Assembly (NCBI RefSeq): GCF_016820585.1
Contig: NZ_JADHDX010000001.1
Coordinates: forward strand, 124,001-188,000
DNA length: 64,000 bases
Reading direction: 5' to 3'
Origin: Arthrobacter beigongshangensis
GTDB taxonomy: Bacteria > Bacillota > Bacilli > Bacillales_A > Planococcaceae
Every line of letters begins with the position of its first letter. The stretch's first letter is position 1. The notes beneath the pieces are model-generated. The model saw nothing but the letters and a program-made list of their open reading frames with translations. It had not been told where the DNA came from and did not search any database. Positions 8,446 through 17,067 of the stretch are shown piece by piece. Both the position numbers and the translations under genes were made by a program.

Positions 8446-9545
8446 AACGAACGAAGGTTTTGAAACGACTTTCGATTGACAAATTAATGGATTTAAAGGT
8501 GGACTTCGCCTTTAAACAACTATTCGGTGTGGAGAAAAACAAGCGGATTACAATTACGTTTCTTAACGCGATTTTACAGCGGACGGGCAGCAATCGTATT
8601 GCTGATATTTTATTCAATAATACGAATGCAGGCGGAGAGTACGAGGAAGATAAGCAATCTCGACTTGATTTACTAGTCGTTACGAATGCCGGTGAATGGG
8701 TTAATATTGAAATTCAATTTAACAATAAATATGATATGGTGAAGCGTTCGATTTATTATTGGGCGGGGGTTTATCGCGACTCGTTAGGGAAAAATATGAG
8801 TTATAAAGAATTGAGCCCCGTCATTGCGATTAATATTTTAAACTTCGATATGTTCAGCCAAACGAAGCGTTTTCATACGAGTTATCATTTGTATGAAGAT
8901 GTGGAAAATTTCAGGTTAACGGATGTCGTGGAATTTCATTTTATTGAAATTACTCAGTTAATCCGTGATTGGCAGGCCGACAAACTGGACCCGTGGAATG
9001 ATGTGTTGGCACGGTGGTTGTTGCTACTTGGCATGGTGGATCGACGCAATGGCAAGGTATATGAGGATATATTCAAAGAGTTGGAGGAGATTGCGATGAA
9101 GGATGAACGGCTCAACGAAGCCTTTCAGACGTGGGAAGCGTTAAGTGGAACACGTGAGCAAAGGATTGCTTATGAGGGGCGAATGAAGCAGATTTTGGAC
9201 GAAGCATCTGTTGCGCGTGATAAGGAATTGTGGGAACAGGATAAGGAACTATGGGAACAGGATAAGGAACTATGGAAGCAAGATAAGGAATTGTGGGAGC
9301 AAAATAAGGAACTGTGGGAACGGGATAAGGAACTTTTGGAACAAAAACAAGCGGAATTGGAGAATGTAAAGAATGAGAGGCAGGCGGAAAGGAAAGAATG
9401 GCAGAAAGCACAGGAGGAATTGCAGGAGCGGACAGTAGAAACAGCTCGAAAACTTTTGATGAAGGGGATGGATGTGGGCGTCGTAGTGGAAATAACAGAA
9501 CTTGATGAAAAACAGGTACTTGAAATTCAGAAAGAGCTGTTGTGA
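8442..9545 (+). CDS. Rpn-family PD-(D/E)XK nuclease / putative transposase
   Basis: A 367-residue Rpn/YhgA-like protein. Residues 15-130 carry the family signature DFAFKQLFG and the nuclease core SRLDLLVVTNAGEWVNIEIQ, matching the D...(E/Q)XK-type motif. Residues about 250-340 are a coiled coil made largely of a seven-residue repeat KELWEQD, written in the DNA as 21-bp tandem repeats, so its length could vary by slippage. Rpn proteins promote RecA-independent recombination. The start ATG overlaps the stop of an upstream open frame. The gene is bracketed by 54-bp direct repeats. Confidence 0.88.
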   Translation: MKRTKVLKRLSIDKLMDLKVDFAFKQLFGVEKNKRITITFLNAILQRTGSNRIADILFNNTNAGGEYEEDKQSRLDLLVVTNAGEWVNIEIQFNNKYDMVKRSIYYWAGVYRDSLGKNMSYKELSPVIAINILNFDMFSQTKRFHTSYHLYEDVENFRLTDVVEFHFIEITQLIRDWQADKLDPWNDVLARWLLLLGMVDRRNGKVYEDIFKELEEIAMKDERLNEAFQTWEALSGTREQRIAYEGRMKQILDEASVARDKELWEQDKELWEQDKELWKQDKELWEQNKELWERDKELLEQKQAELENVKNERQAERKEWQKAQEELQERTVETARKLLMKGMDVGVVVEITELDEKQVLEIQKELL

Positions 9546-9550
9546 GCCCA

Positions 9551-9604
9551 AATAAGTAAGGAGTAAGGCGAGTCATTCCTGGTGAGAGGGAGGGCTCGTT
9601 TTTT
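9551..9604 (+). repeat. Terminator-bearing direct repeat, copy 2
   Basis: Second copy of the 54-bp stretch at 8085-8138, in the same orientation, with the same terminator hairpin and T-run directly behind the Rpn gene. Confidence 0.9.
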
Positions 9605-9726
9605 GAATAAAATAGAATAGGCATCCACGCCTTCATCTTCATTTTTGTATGAAAAAAATAAATATACGAGTACAATGGATAACAAAGGAAAATGTTTAGA
9701 CTACTAGGGATTGGGGAGGTAGAACA

Positions 9727-10014
9727 GTGACTATACATAATGTTATGGAAGAAATTGTAGGAGAAGTGCTCATTAAACACAAGGGGGATTTACAATTGAC
9801 TTGCGGATGTGACCGTTGTTTAGACGATATTAAGGCGATAGCGCTTAATAATTTGCCACCTCGCTATATCGTTCAGATGGAGCATCGTCCATATGTGCGT
9901 GCACCGTATACAGCGGATAGGCAAGGGGTTACGAATATCATGCTAATTGTGACGAAGGCAGCAGGAATTGTCTCTCAGAGTCCCCGTTGTCAGTGCGAAA
10001 TCTCCAAATCATGA
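9727..10014 (+). CDS. comFB: ComFB-family protein
   Basis: A 95-residue protein of the late-competence ComFB family, with the start MTIHNVMEEIVGEVL, the cysteine motif LTCGCDRCLDDIKAIALNNLPPRY and a C-terminal CQCE. Start is GTG at 9727, seven bases behind GGGGAGG. In Bacillus subtilis comFB sits between comFA and comFC; here it stands alone about 6 kb upstream of comFA, beyond the TnpB element and yuxH. ComFB proteins are not needed for DNA uptake in Bacillus; cyanobacterial homologues bind cyclic dinucleotides. Confidence 0.88.
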   Translation: MTIHNVMEEIVGEVLIKHKGDLQLTCGCDRCLDDIKAIALNNLPPRYIVQMEHRPYVRAPYTADRQGVTNIMLIVTKAAGIVSQSPRCQCEISKS

Positions 10015-10073
10015 TCTTGATTTCCAACTTTTATGATACAATTCAATCACTCTATTATAGAAGGGAGAGATGA

Positions 10074-10490
10074 ATGATGGACATATCACAAATTAGTTTA
10101 TTAGCAATTGTGCTCGCGGTTATTGCCAATATGATTATCGGCGCACTTTGGTATTCGCCTGTACTCTTTGCTAACATTTGGATGAAAAGTCTAGGCAAAA
10201 CAGCGGAAGAACTACATAAGAGCAATGCTAATATTGGATATGGATTGACAACACTTGCAGGCATTCTTACAGCTATTATTTTATCATTATTTATGTCGAT
10301 GCTAGACTCAGTCACAATCGGCGGAGGCGCATTGATTGGATTTTTGGCAGGCGCAGGGATTGCGAGTGCACGTGAACTGTCTCCAACCTTTTTTGAAGGA
10401 AGAAAGTACACACTCTTTTTCATCAGCTCAGGCTACCACATCGTTTCGTTAACGGTTATGGGCATTATTATTGCTTGTTTTATGAATTAA
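10074..10490 (+). CDS. DUF1761 membrane protein
   Basis: A 138-residue integral membrane protein with four hydrophobic segments (about residues 6-28, 52-75, 80-98 and 112-136) and the family's MIIGALWYSPVLFANIWMK motif after the first one. This matches DUF1761, a family of unknown function. The ribosome site GGGAGA precedes ATG ATG at 10074/10077. It is a single-gene unit, convergent with the enoyl-CoA hydratase gene. Confidence 0.85.
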   Translation: MMDISQISLLAIVLAVIANMIIGALWYSPVLFANIWMKSLGKTAEELHKSNANIGYGLTTLAGILTAIILSLFMSMLDSVTIGGGALIGFLAGAGIASARELSPTFFEGRKYTLFFISSGYHIVSLTVMGIIIACFMN

Positions 10491-10497
10491 ATAAAAA

Positions 10498-10525
10498 GGA
10501 GAAGGCATCATCGCCTCCTCCTATT
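10498..10525. terminator. Shared terminator between convergent genes
   Basis: GGAGAAGGC and GCCTCCTCC form a nine-base stem with one mismatch over the loop ATCATC. On the minus strand it is followed by CTTTTTATTT, so it suits the enoyl-CoA hydratase gene best. Confidence 0.7.
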
Positions 10526-10527
10526 AT

Positions 10528-11304
10528 TCATTTCCCCTTAAATACTGGTTTACGTTTCTCCGCAAATGCCGTCAAAGCCTCAATCCGATCCTCTGTAGGA
10601 ATCGTCATTTCATACGCTTTCCGCTCGATAGCAAGACCCGTTTGCAAATCGACATTCATGCCGTATTTAATCGCAAATTTTGCTTGCTGTAAAGCGATTG
10701 GCCCATTGGCAAGTATTGAATCAGCAAATGCCGTTGTTTCTTGAAGCAAGTCTTCTGTTGGCGCCATTTTTGTCACGACACCATAGGCAAGTGCTTCGGC
10801 AGTCGTCAACTTTCGAGCGGTTAAAATCAATTCAAGTGCCCTCGCTTCGCCGATCAATCGTGGCAACCGCTGCGTCCCGCCGGCTCCTGGAATAATAGCC
10901 AGTCCAGTTTCCGTAAGACCCATTAGCGCATTGTCAGCCGCAATTCGAAAATCACAAGCCAGTGCCAGCTCCATTCCACCACCAAAAGCATAGCCATTCA
11001 TCATTGCAATCGTCGGCTGCGGCAAGTTTTCAATCGCCGTAAAGACATCACCGATTTTGTAAATATTACGTTTCACTTGCCAATCCGTTAGTGTTTTACG
11101 TTCCTTTAAATCAGCTCCTACACTAAATGCTCGATCGCCAGCACCTGTAAAAATGACAACTCGGATGTCTGGATTAATGCGAATGGATTCCGTAATCTGT
11201 CCCAATTCGACGAGCATATCGTAGTTGAACGCATTCATAGCTCCCGGTCGATCTAGCGTAATAAAAGTAGTATTGCCTGTCTGTTTATAGTGAATGGTTT
11301 CCAT
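10528..11304 (-). CDS. Enoyl-CoA hydratase/isomerase family protein
   Basis: A 258-residue crotonase-fold protein. Oxyanion-hole and active-site segments are visible: FSVGADLKERKTL near residue 60-70, MNGYAFGGGMELALACDFRIA near 103-123 and LTETGLAIIPGAGGTQRLPRLIG near 130-150. The Glu pair expected in true hydratases is present in GGGMELA and ETGLAIIPG. It would hydrate a trans-2-enoyl-CoA in fatty-acid or amino-acid breakdown. It stands alone with its own terminator, so the pathway is open. Confidence 0.9.
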   Translation of the reverse strand: METIHYKQTGNTTFITLDRPGAMNAFNYDMLVELGQITESIRINPDIRVVIFTGAGDRAFSVGADLKERKTLTDWQVKRNIYKIGDVFTAIENLPQPTIAMMNGYAFGGGMELALACDFRIAADNALMGLTETGLAIIPGAGGTQRLPRLIGEARALELILTARKLTTAEALAYGVVTKMAPTEDLLQETTAFADSILANGPIALQQAKFAIKYGMNVDLQTGLAIERKAYEMTIPTEDRIEALTAFAEKRKPVFKGK

Positions 11305-11409
11305 TAATAAAACCTCCTAAGATAAAACGTACGTGTAACTAAAACATACCATTTTACAAGACTGAATGCATCCTAAAAAATTTGTTATTATAGTGTTAAC
11401 AGTTTTGAA

Positions 11410-11560
11410 CTACCCCCACCTTTACTACGTTTAGAGGTGGGAGATTCCTAAGAACACCTTCGTAACCGAAAGTTTTGATTAGGCTATCCCCGCAGTCCCT
11501 GCGGTTAGAAGTCTTATGGCTTCTTTTTCAAGATTGATACTTGCGTTATAGTCTCGGTCG
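11410..11560 (-). ncRNA. Predicted omega RNA (reRNA) of the tnpB element
   Basis: In elements of this type the guide RNA spans the 3' end of tnpB and the right-end hairpin, and its guide is the genomic sequence just past the right end. The hairpin at about 11408-11440 fits that scaffold. Boundaries and guide are inferred from the family, not directly visible. Confidence 0.4.
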
Positions 11561-12630
11561 TGGTGAGAATGGCATACTGGACACACCCATTCGCGTAATG
11601 CGAGATTCTTAACGTCTTTATGCCGATAGCCACAACTTGAACAGAGCTGACTGGATGGAAAGTTTTTAGCTACAGCGATGACTGTCTTTCCGTACCACTT
11701 CGCCTTGTATTCAAGCATTGTGCGGAACCGTGACCAGCTTACTTCACTAATTGCTTTAGCTAAGTTGTGAGTTTTCAACATGTTTGATACCTGCAAATCC
11801 TCAATTCCGATGACATCGTGGTTTTTGATGATTTCGGTGGAGACTTTATGCAAGTAATCATTTCTTTTATTCGCGATTTCTTCATGAATACAAGCGACTA
11901 TTCTTCGTTGTTTTTGATAGTTCTTCGCCTCAGACAAAGGTTTCTTTTGGCGTATTGCTTGTTCTTTTCTTCTTGAAAGAACTCGTTGTGCTTTGGCTAG
12001 TTTCTTTTCCAATTGATGAAAGTATTTTGGGTTTTCAAAGACAGTTTTATCTGAAAGGATCGCAAAGTCCTTTAGACCTACATCAATACCGATAGAAGTA
12101 TTGGTTTTAGGAAGCTCACAAACTGCTGTTTCAACAAGAATCGAAACAAAATATTTCCCACTCGGATTCCGCCTGATGGTCGCATTCAAGATACGTCCTG
12201 AGATTTCACGGCTTTTGGCAAGTTTAACAAGCCCCAGCTTAGGCAATTTGATGGCATTGTCGATAACAGCAATATTACCGTTTGTCTGTTTCGTTGTGTA
12301 GGATTGGACATGATTACGTTTTGACTTAAAACGGGGTGGATTATTTTGCTTCTTAAAAAAACGATCGAATGAGTCTGCAAGGTTACGAACAGACGATTGA
12401 AGGGCGATGCTGTCCACTTCTTTTAACCAAGCTAATTCGTTTTTCAACAAGGGAAGGCCAGCTGAACAAGTGCCAAATGCTAATCCTTTGCCTGTTTCTT
12501 TATAGGTGTGATTCCATTTATCTAAGAAGTGATTAAAGACAAAGCGGCTGCAGCCGATTGTTTTAGCAATAAGGACTTGTTGGTCTTTGTTTGGATAGAT
12601 GCGGAATTTATAGGCTTTGTTGATGATCAT
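11479..12630 (-). CDS. tnpB: TnpB RNA-guided endonuclease (OrfB)
   Basis: A 383-residue full-length TnpB. The N-terminus ([18 protein letters not shown]) is typical. The RuvC-like triad appears intact: Asp in [13 protein letters not shown], Glu in [13 protein letters not shown] and Asp in [15 protein letters not shown]. Between the last two lies a four-Cys zinc finger, CSSCG ... CPVC. TnpB proteins cut DNA guided by an RNA from the element's own end, which helps the element persist. No frameshift or stop is seen, so it is potentially active. Confidence 0.93.
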   Translation of the reverse strand: MIINKAYKFRIYPNKDQQVLIAKTIGCSRFVFNHFLDKWNHTYKETGKGLAFGTCSAGLPLLKNELAWLKEVDSIALQSSVRNLADSFDRFFKKQNNPPRFKSKRNHVQSYTTKQTNGNIAVIDNAIKLPKLGLVKLAKSREISGRILNATIRRNPSGKYFVSILVETAVCELPKTNTSIGIDVGLKDFAILSDKTVFENPKYFHQLEKKLAKAQRVLSRRKEQAIRQKKPLSEAKNYQKQRRIVACIHEEIANKRNDYLHKVSTEIIKNHDVIGIEDLQVSNMLKTHNLAKAISEVSWSRFRTMLEYKAKWYGKTVIAVAKNFPSSQLCSSCGYRHKDVKNLALREWVCPVCHSHHDRDYNASINLEKEAIRLLTAGTAGIA

Positions 12631-12836
12631 TGATTTCCACCTCTTTTCAAAAGAACTTTAATCCTGGTATAGAATACACGTTCTATTAAAGCTACTTTTG
12701 AGCTATCGCCCAACCGAAATTCATCTCCTGCTTATCACTGGGCTACACCCTTTACATGATTGAAGTGAGAGTCTTCTTTCGGTAATTTGGTAAATTGGTA
12801 CTTATTTGATATACTACTGAAAGTGAGGTGGAGTAA

Positions 12837-14072
12837 GTGGCAGGAATAGATATTTTTGTAGGTAGGCAGCCGATTTTAAATCGGGAAGGTGATATTTATG
12901 CCTATGAATTACTGTATAGAAACAGTAAAGATAATTTCTTTCCGGGGATTGATTCAGACAAGGCGACGATTGGGTTGCTTGTCAATACGTTTCTTTCGAT
13001 TGGAATAGAAAGAGTTGCAGAGAAAAGTGTGGCGTTTATCAACTTCTCGGGTGAGCTGCTTGCACAAGATATTTTTACGAGCCTAAGGCCTGAAAAAGTC
13101 GTCATTGAAATTTTGGAGGATGTCGAAATTACACCATCTCTTCTTACTAAAATGAAATTATTGAAAGCAGATGGGTTCAAGATAGCTTTAGATGACTTTA
13201 TCCTGCAAAAACAATATATGGTACATAAGGAATTATTCGAAATTGTAGACATTGTTAAGGTGGACTTTGTCAATACGACGATGGCTGAACGTGTAGAAAT
13301 TGAAGCCTTTATAAAGAAATATCCCAACATAATACTACTAGCTGAAAAGATTGAAACAGAGCAACAATTTAAACAAGCTGAAAAAGTAGGCTACAAACTA
13401 TTTCAAGGCTATTTTTTTGCTGAACCAGAAATCATTACAGGTATAGAAATTCCAACAAATGTTAGTCTTCACTTTCAAATTATCGAGCAGCTTAATATGA
13501 AATCACCAGATATCGACATAGTGGCTGACCTCATTATGCGTGATGTGTCACTCTCTTACAAATTACTGCGATTTATGAACACGCTTGCATTCGGAGTGCC
13601 GAAACGTATTAGTTCTATTAAACAAGCCATCGTAATTATCGGCTTAAGGGAAACGAAAAAATGGATGCACGTCCTCGCGCTACATGAAATGGGTGAAGGT
13701 GTAGGGAAAGGGCGTATTAAAGCCCTTGTCGACTATTCATTAACGCGGGCGAAAATGTGTGAGCTTCTAGCCGAGCACAAAGGAAAGAGCAATGCAGAAG
13801 AGTATTTTCTCGCAGGGATGTTTTCGCTCATCAATGTCATCATGAAACGTAATTGGGATGATATTTTAGAACTGATACCCTTAACTGACATCGTCGTTCG
13901 TACTTTAAAAGGTGAACAAACCGAAATCACAGCATCGCTCCAACTGGCCAAGGCAATCGAATGTCTTGACTGGGAGCGAATGGAACAGCTCGCCGGAGAA
14001 ATTGGCATCGACAAAGCCCAGCTTAGCGCCTATTCCTTAGAAGCACACCGTTGGGTACAACATATAGACTGA
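12837..14072 (+). CDS. yuxH: EAL-HDOD signalling protein (YuxH-like)
   Basis: A 411-residue protein with an N-terminal EAL-type domain (VGRQPILNREGDIYAYELLYR ... ALDDFIL ... KVDFV) and a C-terminal HDOD domain (SLSYKLLRFMN ... RISSIKQAIVIIGL). The EAL signature itself reads YELLYRN and key metal ligands seem partly lost, so cyclic di-GMP hydrolysis is doubtful; YuxH of Bacillus subtilis is likewise considered degenerate. Start is GTG at 12837 behind GAGGTGGAG. It carries its own terminator and no visible partner gene. Confidence 0.88.
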   Translation: MAGIDIFVGRQPILNREGDIYAYELLYRNSKDNFFPGIDSDKATIGLLVNTFLSIGIERVAEKSVAFINFSGELLAQDIFTSLRPEKVVIEILEDVEITPSLLTKMKLLKADGFKIALDDFILQKQYMVHKELFEIVDIVKVDFVNTTMAERVEIEAFIKKYPNIILLAEKIETEQQFKQAEKVGYKLFQGYFFAEPEIITGIEIPTNVSLHFQIIEQLNMKSPDIDIVADLIMRDVSLSYKLLRFMNTLAFGVPKRISSIKQAIVIIGLRETKKWMHVLALHEMGEGVGKGRIKALVDYSLTRAKMCELLAEHKGKSNAEEYFLAGMFSLINVIMKRNWDDILELIPLTDIVVRTLKGEQTEITASLQLAKAIECLDWERMEQLAGEIGIDKAQLSAYSLEAHRWVQHID

Positions 14073-14078
14073 CAAATA

Positions 14079-14116
14079 ACCGCCCATCTTGGAAATATCA
14101 GGATGGGCGGTTTGTG
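14079..14116 (+). terminator. Terminator after yuxH
   Basis: A perfect ten-base stem, ACCGCCCATC with GATGGGCGGT, followed by TTTGTG. The repeat array starts directly behind it. Confidence 0.85.
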
Positions 14117-14119
14117 TAG

Positions 14120-14688
14120 GGTAGTCCAGTTCACGAGATTCGTAGTCGAGTATCCAGAATAGGTAGCTCAGTTCTGTCCAAAGGTAGCCCAGTTTCCCCG
14201 AGGTAGTCCAGTTCTCCAAATTCGTAGTCGAGTTTCCGGAATAGGTAGCTCAGTTCGACCAAAAGGTAGCCCAGTTTCCCCGAGGTAGTCCAGTTCTCCA
14301 AATTCGTAGTCGAGTTTCGGGAAAAGGTAGCTCAGTTCGGCCAAAGGGTAGCCCAGTTTCCCCGAGGTAGTCCAGTTCTCTAAATTCGTAGTCGACTTTC
14401 CGGAATAGGTAGCTCAGTTCGGTCAAAAGGTATCCCAGTTCCCCCGAGGTAGTCCAGTTCACCAAATGCGTAGTCGAGTATCCGGGATAGGTAGCTCAGT
14501 TCGGCCAAAAGGTAGCCCAGTTTCCCCGAGGTAGTCCAGTTCAGCAAATTCGTAGTCGAGTTTCCGGAATAGGTAGCTCAGTTCGACCAAAAGGTAGCCC
14601 AGTTTCCCCGAGGTAGTCCAGTTCAGCAAATCCGTAGTCGAGTTTCGGGATAGGTAGCTCAGTTCGGCCAAAAGGTAGCCCAGTTCCC
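14120..14688 (+). repeat. 82-bp tandem array B (GGTAG/CAGTT type)
   Basis: Seven successive 82-bp units start at 14120, 14202, 14284, 14366, 14448, 14530 and 14612, with point differences but no length change. Each unit holds four sub-repeats with the cores GTAGTCCAGTT, GTAGTCGAGTT, GTAGCTCAGTT and GTAGCCCAGTT, spaced 21, 21, 21 and 19 bp; the 19-bp member ends TTTCCCCGA. It fills the whole space between the yuxH terminator and the degV leader. Minus-strand open frames inside it only reflect the periodicity. Confidence 0.95.
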
Positions 14689-14765
14689 CTCCCTATTCCT
14701 AAAAACTTCACAATTCCCATTTCTCCTTATTTTAGGTAGAATAGAAGGCAGGAGTTGATAATAAA

Positions 14766-15611
14766 TTGAAAACAGCAATTGTGACTGATAGCACGGCATA
14801 TTTACCTGCACATCTATTAAAAGAACTAGATATTCATATGATTCCTTTGACGGTAACGTTAGACGGCGAAGCGTTTGAGGAGGAAATCGATCTTACGACA
14901 ACCGACTTTTACGATAAAGTACGCGGCGATGGTCCGTTACCGAAGACATCCCAGCCGCCAATTGGAAAATTTGTCGAATTATATGAGTCGTTAAAAGCGA
15001 CGCATGATGAAGTCATTTCCATTCATTTATCGAGCGGTATTAGCGGCACATACGCAGGGGCGGAACAAGCGGGACAGATGGTGGAAGGGATTAAAGTCCA
15101 CACATTCGATTCGGAAATTTCGTGTTACCCACAAGGATTTTACGTATTGCGTGCGGCGCAATTGGCCCAGCAAGGTGTAACGCCGGATGCTATCCTTACG
15201 GAACTCGCGACGATGAAACAAACATTACGCGCCTATTTCATGGTAGACGATCTCACACATCTCCAGCGAGGCGGTAGATTATCTAGTGCGCAGGCACTCA
15301 TCGGTGGATTACTCCAAGTTAAGCCGCTACTTCATTTCCACGAAAAAGTGATTGTCCCCTTCGAAAAGGTCCGGACACGTAAAAAAGCAATGAAGCGCAT
15401 CGCAGATTTACTAGCGGAAGACGCGGCTTCTCTGCCACTTGAAGCAGTAATTATTCATGGGAATCAACCCGAAGAAGCCGAAGCTTGGCTCACCGAATTA
15501 ACGGAGCAACTACCAGACGTCCAATTTACCATTAGCCATTTCGGACCCGTCATCGGTACTCATCTAGGTGAAGGTGCAATGGGACTTGGTTGGGTGAAAC
15601 GACAAGTATAA
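14766..15611 (+). CDS. degV: DegV-family fatty-acid-binding protein
   Basis: A 281-residue DegV protein: N-terminal IVTDSTAYLP with the ligand-contacting Ser/Thr, the second motif HLSSGISGTYAGAEQAG near residue 80-96, and a C-terminal domain with FMVDDLTHLQRGGRLS. Members bind a fatty acid and serve as FakB partners of a fatty-acid kinase. Start is TTG at 14766; GGAG lies 11 bases upstream, a little far, but the N-terminal motif fixes the frame. In Bacillus subtilis degV likewise precedes comFA. Confidence 0.9.
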   Translation: MKTAIVTDSTAYLPAHLLKELDIHMIPLTVTLDGEAFEEEIDLTTTDFYDKVRGDGPLPKTSQPPIGKFVELYESLKATHDEVISIHLSSGISGTYAGAEQAGQMVEGIKVHTFDSEISCYPQGFYVLRAAQLAQQGVTPDAILTELATMKQTLRAYFMVDDLTHLQRGGRLSSAQALIGGLLQVKPLLHFHEKVIVPFEKVRTRKKAMKRIADLLAEDAASLPLEAVIIHGNQPEEAEAWLTELTEQLPDVQFTISHFGPVIGTHLGEGAMGLGWVKRQV

Positions 15612-15619
15612 TATAGAAG

Positions 15620-15675
15620 GCAGCTTAAGAACGCCACGTCCTGTGGCAACAGCTGCATAACCTGCATCGTGCAGG
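15620..15675 (+). promoter_or_regulatory. Structured leader in front of comFA
   Basis: GCAGCT (15620-15625) can pair with AGCTGC (15651-15656) around an inner hairpin GCCAC/GTGGC (15633-15647), and a second hairpin CCTGCA-TCG-TGCAGG (15661-15675) ends four bases before the ribosome site GGAGG. No T-run follows, so it is not an ordinary terminator. The closeness to the ribosome site suggests a role in translation or RNA stability of comFA, which is inference. Confidence 0.6.
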
Positions 15676-15691
15676 CCCGGAGGTGTTGCAT

Positions 15692-17065
15692 TTGACGACT
15701 ACATTCGACACGGCAGTCAGAGATTTTCTGGCTGGTCGTATTTGGCTGCGACTGCACACCCCATTTCAATCCGAAGTAATAGATGCGCATATCGCATCCG
15801 GGCATATCCAAACCATTCCAGGCACCACATCCACCAAGACACTCACTAAACGTACCCGTCATTTCTGCAATCGCTGTGAAAACGATAACCCAATACGCTT
15901 CACGACCTTTAATTGTGCAAAATGCCAAGGCCCCTGTACCTATTGCCGACACTGTCTCAAAATGGGGCGTGTTTCATCCTGCACCGAGCTCATCATTTGG
16001 AACGGGGAACGAACAACATATCCAACAACGCACTCACTCGCTTGGCAAGGCACACTGACCCCACGACAAAAGCAAGCATCTGACGAACTCACCGCAAGCT
16101 CCAGCAAAGGCATTCCGCATCTCATTCACGCGGTTTGTGGATCGGGGAAAACAGAAATGCTATTTGAACCGATTCATAAACTATTACTAGAAGGTAAACG
16201 TGTTTGCATCGCAGCTCCACGTGTCGACGTTATTCTCGAACTCGAACCACGACTGCGCGCAGCATTCCCGCAAACGGCTATCGATGCACTATATGGCGGT
16301 GCAAAATCGACAACGGCAGCCCCACAGCTCATACTCGCCACAACGCATCAGCTCTATCGCTTCCGACACGCATTCGATGCCATCTTCGTCGACGAAGCCG
16401 ATGCTTTTCCTTATACGGCAGATGAAACCTTGCGCAGAGCTGTTCGAAAAGCCGCAAAACGACATGCTCCGATCCATTTCGTCACAGCAACGCCGTCTGA
16501 TAAACTACTAGCGGAAATAAAGAAAAAAGGTCACATTTCTACGATTAACCATCGCTATCACGGACATCCATTACCAGTCCCGCGCTACGATGCCCTATGG
16601 AACTACAGCAAGCATATTCAAAAAGATAAGCTACCCAAAAAACTCATCACCTGGACAACGGAACGACTTGAGCAACAACAGCCGTTCCTCATCTTTTTTC
16701 ATCATATTGGACTTATGGAACAGGCGGAGCCTTTATTCCAGCAGTTAGATACACGCATTCGCGCGGTCCATGCTGCGCACACTGACCGTAAAAAGCATGT
16801 TCAGGCGCTACGTGACAAGGAAATACCAGGTCTGCTGACAACGACTATTTTAGAACGTGGCATTACGATTCCGAACGTCCAAGTCGCCGTCGTTGGGGCG
16901 GAACAGCAGATTTTTAACAAAGGTGCACTCATTCAAATTGGTGGTCGTGTCGGACGTTCAGCACAATGTCCGACAGGCGATTTTGTGCTCTTCCATCACG
17001 GTATTACGTATGCCATGGACGCAGCGAAGAATGACATTATTCAGCTCAACAAAGGAGGTCAATAA
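15692..17065 (+). CDS. comFA: ComFA, ATP-driven DNA uptake translocase
   Basis: About 457 residues. An N-terminal four-Cys zinc cluster (FCNRCENDN ... NCAKCQGPCTYCRHC) is followed by a DEAD-box-type helicase core: Walker A in VCGSGKTEML, Walker B as FVDEADAF, SAT-like TATPSD and the C-terminal motif QIGGRVGRSAQCPTGDF. ComFA pulls single-stranded DNA into the cytosol during transformation. The longer GTG start at 15683 overlaps the ribosome site GGAGG (15679-15683); TTG at 15692 lies eight bases behind it and is preferred. comFC follows two bases after the stop. Confidence 0.93.
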   Translation: MTTTFDTAVRDFLAGRIWLRLHTPFQSEVIDAHIASGHIQTIPGTTSTKTLTKRTRHFCNRCENDNPIRFTTFNCAKCQGPCTYCRHCLKMGRVSSCTELIIWNGERTTYPTTHSLAWQGTLTPRQKQASDELTASSSKGIPHLIHAVCGSGKTEMLFEPIHKLLLEGKRVCIAAPRVDVILELEPRLRAAFPQTAIDALYGGAKSTTAAPQLILATTHQLYRFRHAFDAIFVDEADAFPYTADETLRRAVRKAAKRHAPIHFVTATPSDKLLAEIKKKGHISTINHRYHGHPLPVPRYDALWNYSKHIQKDKLPKKLITWTTERLEQQQPFLIFFHHIGLMEQAEPLFQQLDTRIRAVHAAHTDRKKHVQALRDKEIPGLLTTTILERGITIPNVQVAVVGAEQQIFNKGALIQIGGRVGRSAQCPTGDFVLFHHGITYAMDAAKNDIIQLNKGGQ

Positions 17066-17067
17066 CT

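Larger units (their letters stand above)
11405..12790 (-). mobile_element. IS200/IS605-type element with solo tnpB
   Basis: A tnpB gene flanked by element ends but with no tnpA in the window. Behind the gene (about 11408-11440) the minus strand can form a hairpin in which CCCACCT pairs with AGGTGGG, typical of the right end of such elements. In front of it (about 12640-12785) is a non-coding leader of about 150 bp with hairpin-prone segments, taken as the left end. Both boundaries are estimates. Without TnpA the copy could move only with help in trans. Confidence 0.75.

Noticed and set aside
9112..9780. A 222-codon minus-strand frame rich in Pro, Phe and Leu
   Set aside because: It is the complement of the Rpn coiled-coil repeat and its terminator.
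14037..14671. Minus-strand frames of 60-71 codons with repeated Leu/Tyr-rich peptides
   Set aside because: They lie inside array B, change frame with each 82-bp unit and have no ribosome sites; they are products of the period.
14120..14688. tRNA genes, because GGTAGCTCAGTT resembles a tRNA D-arm
   Set aside because: No T-arm, anticodon stem or acceptor pairing follows, and the motif recurs every 82 bp.
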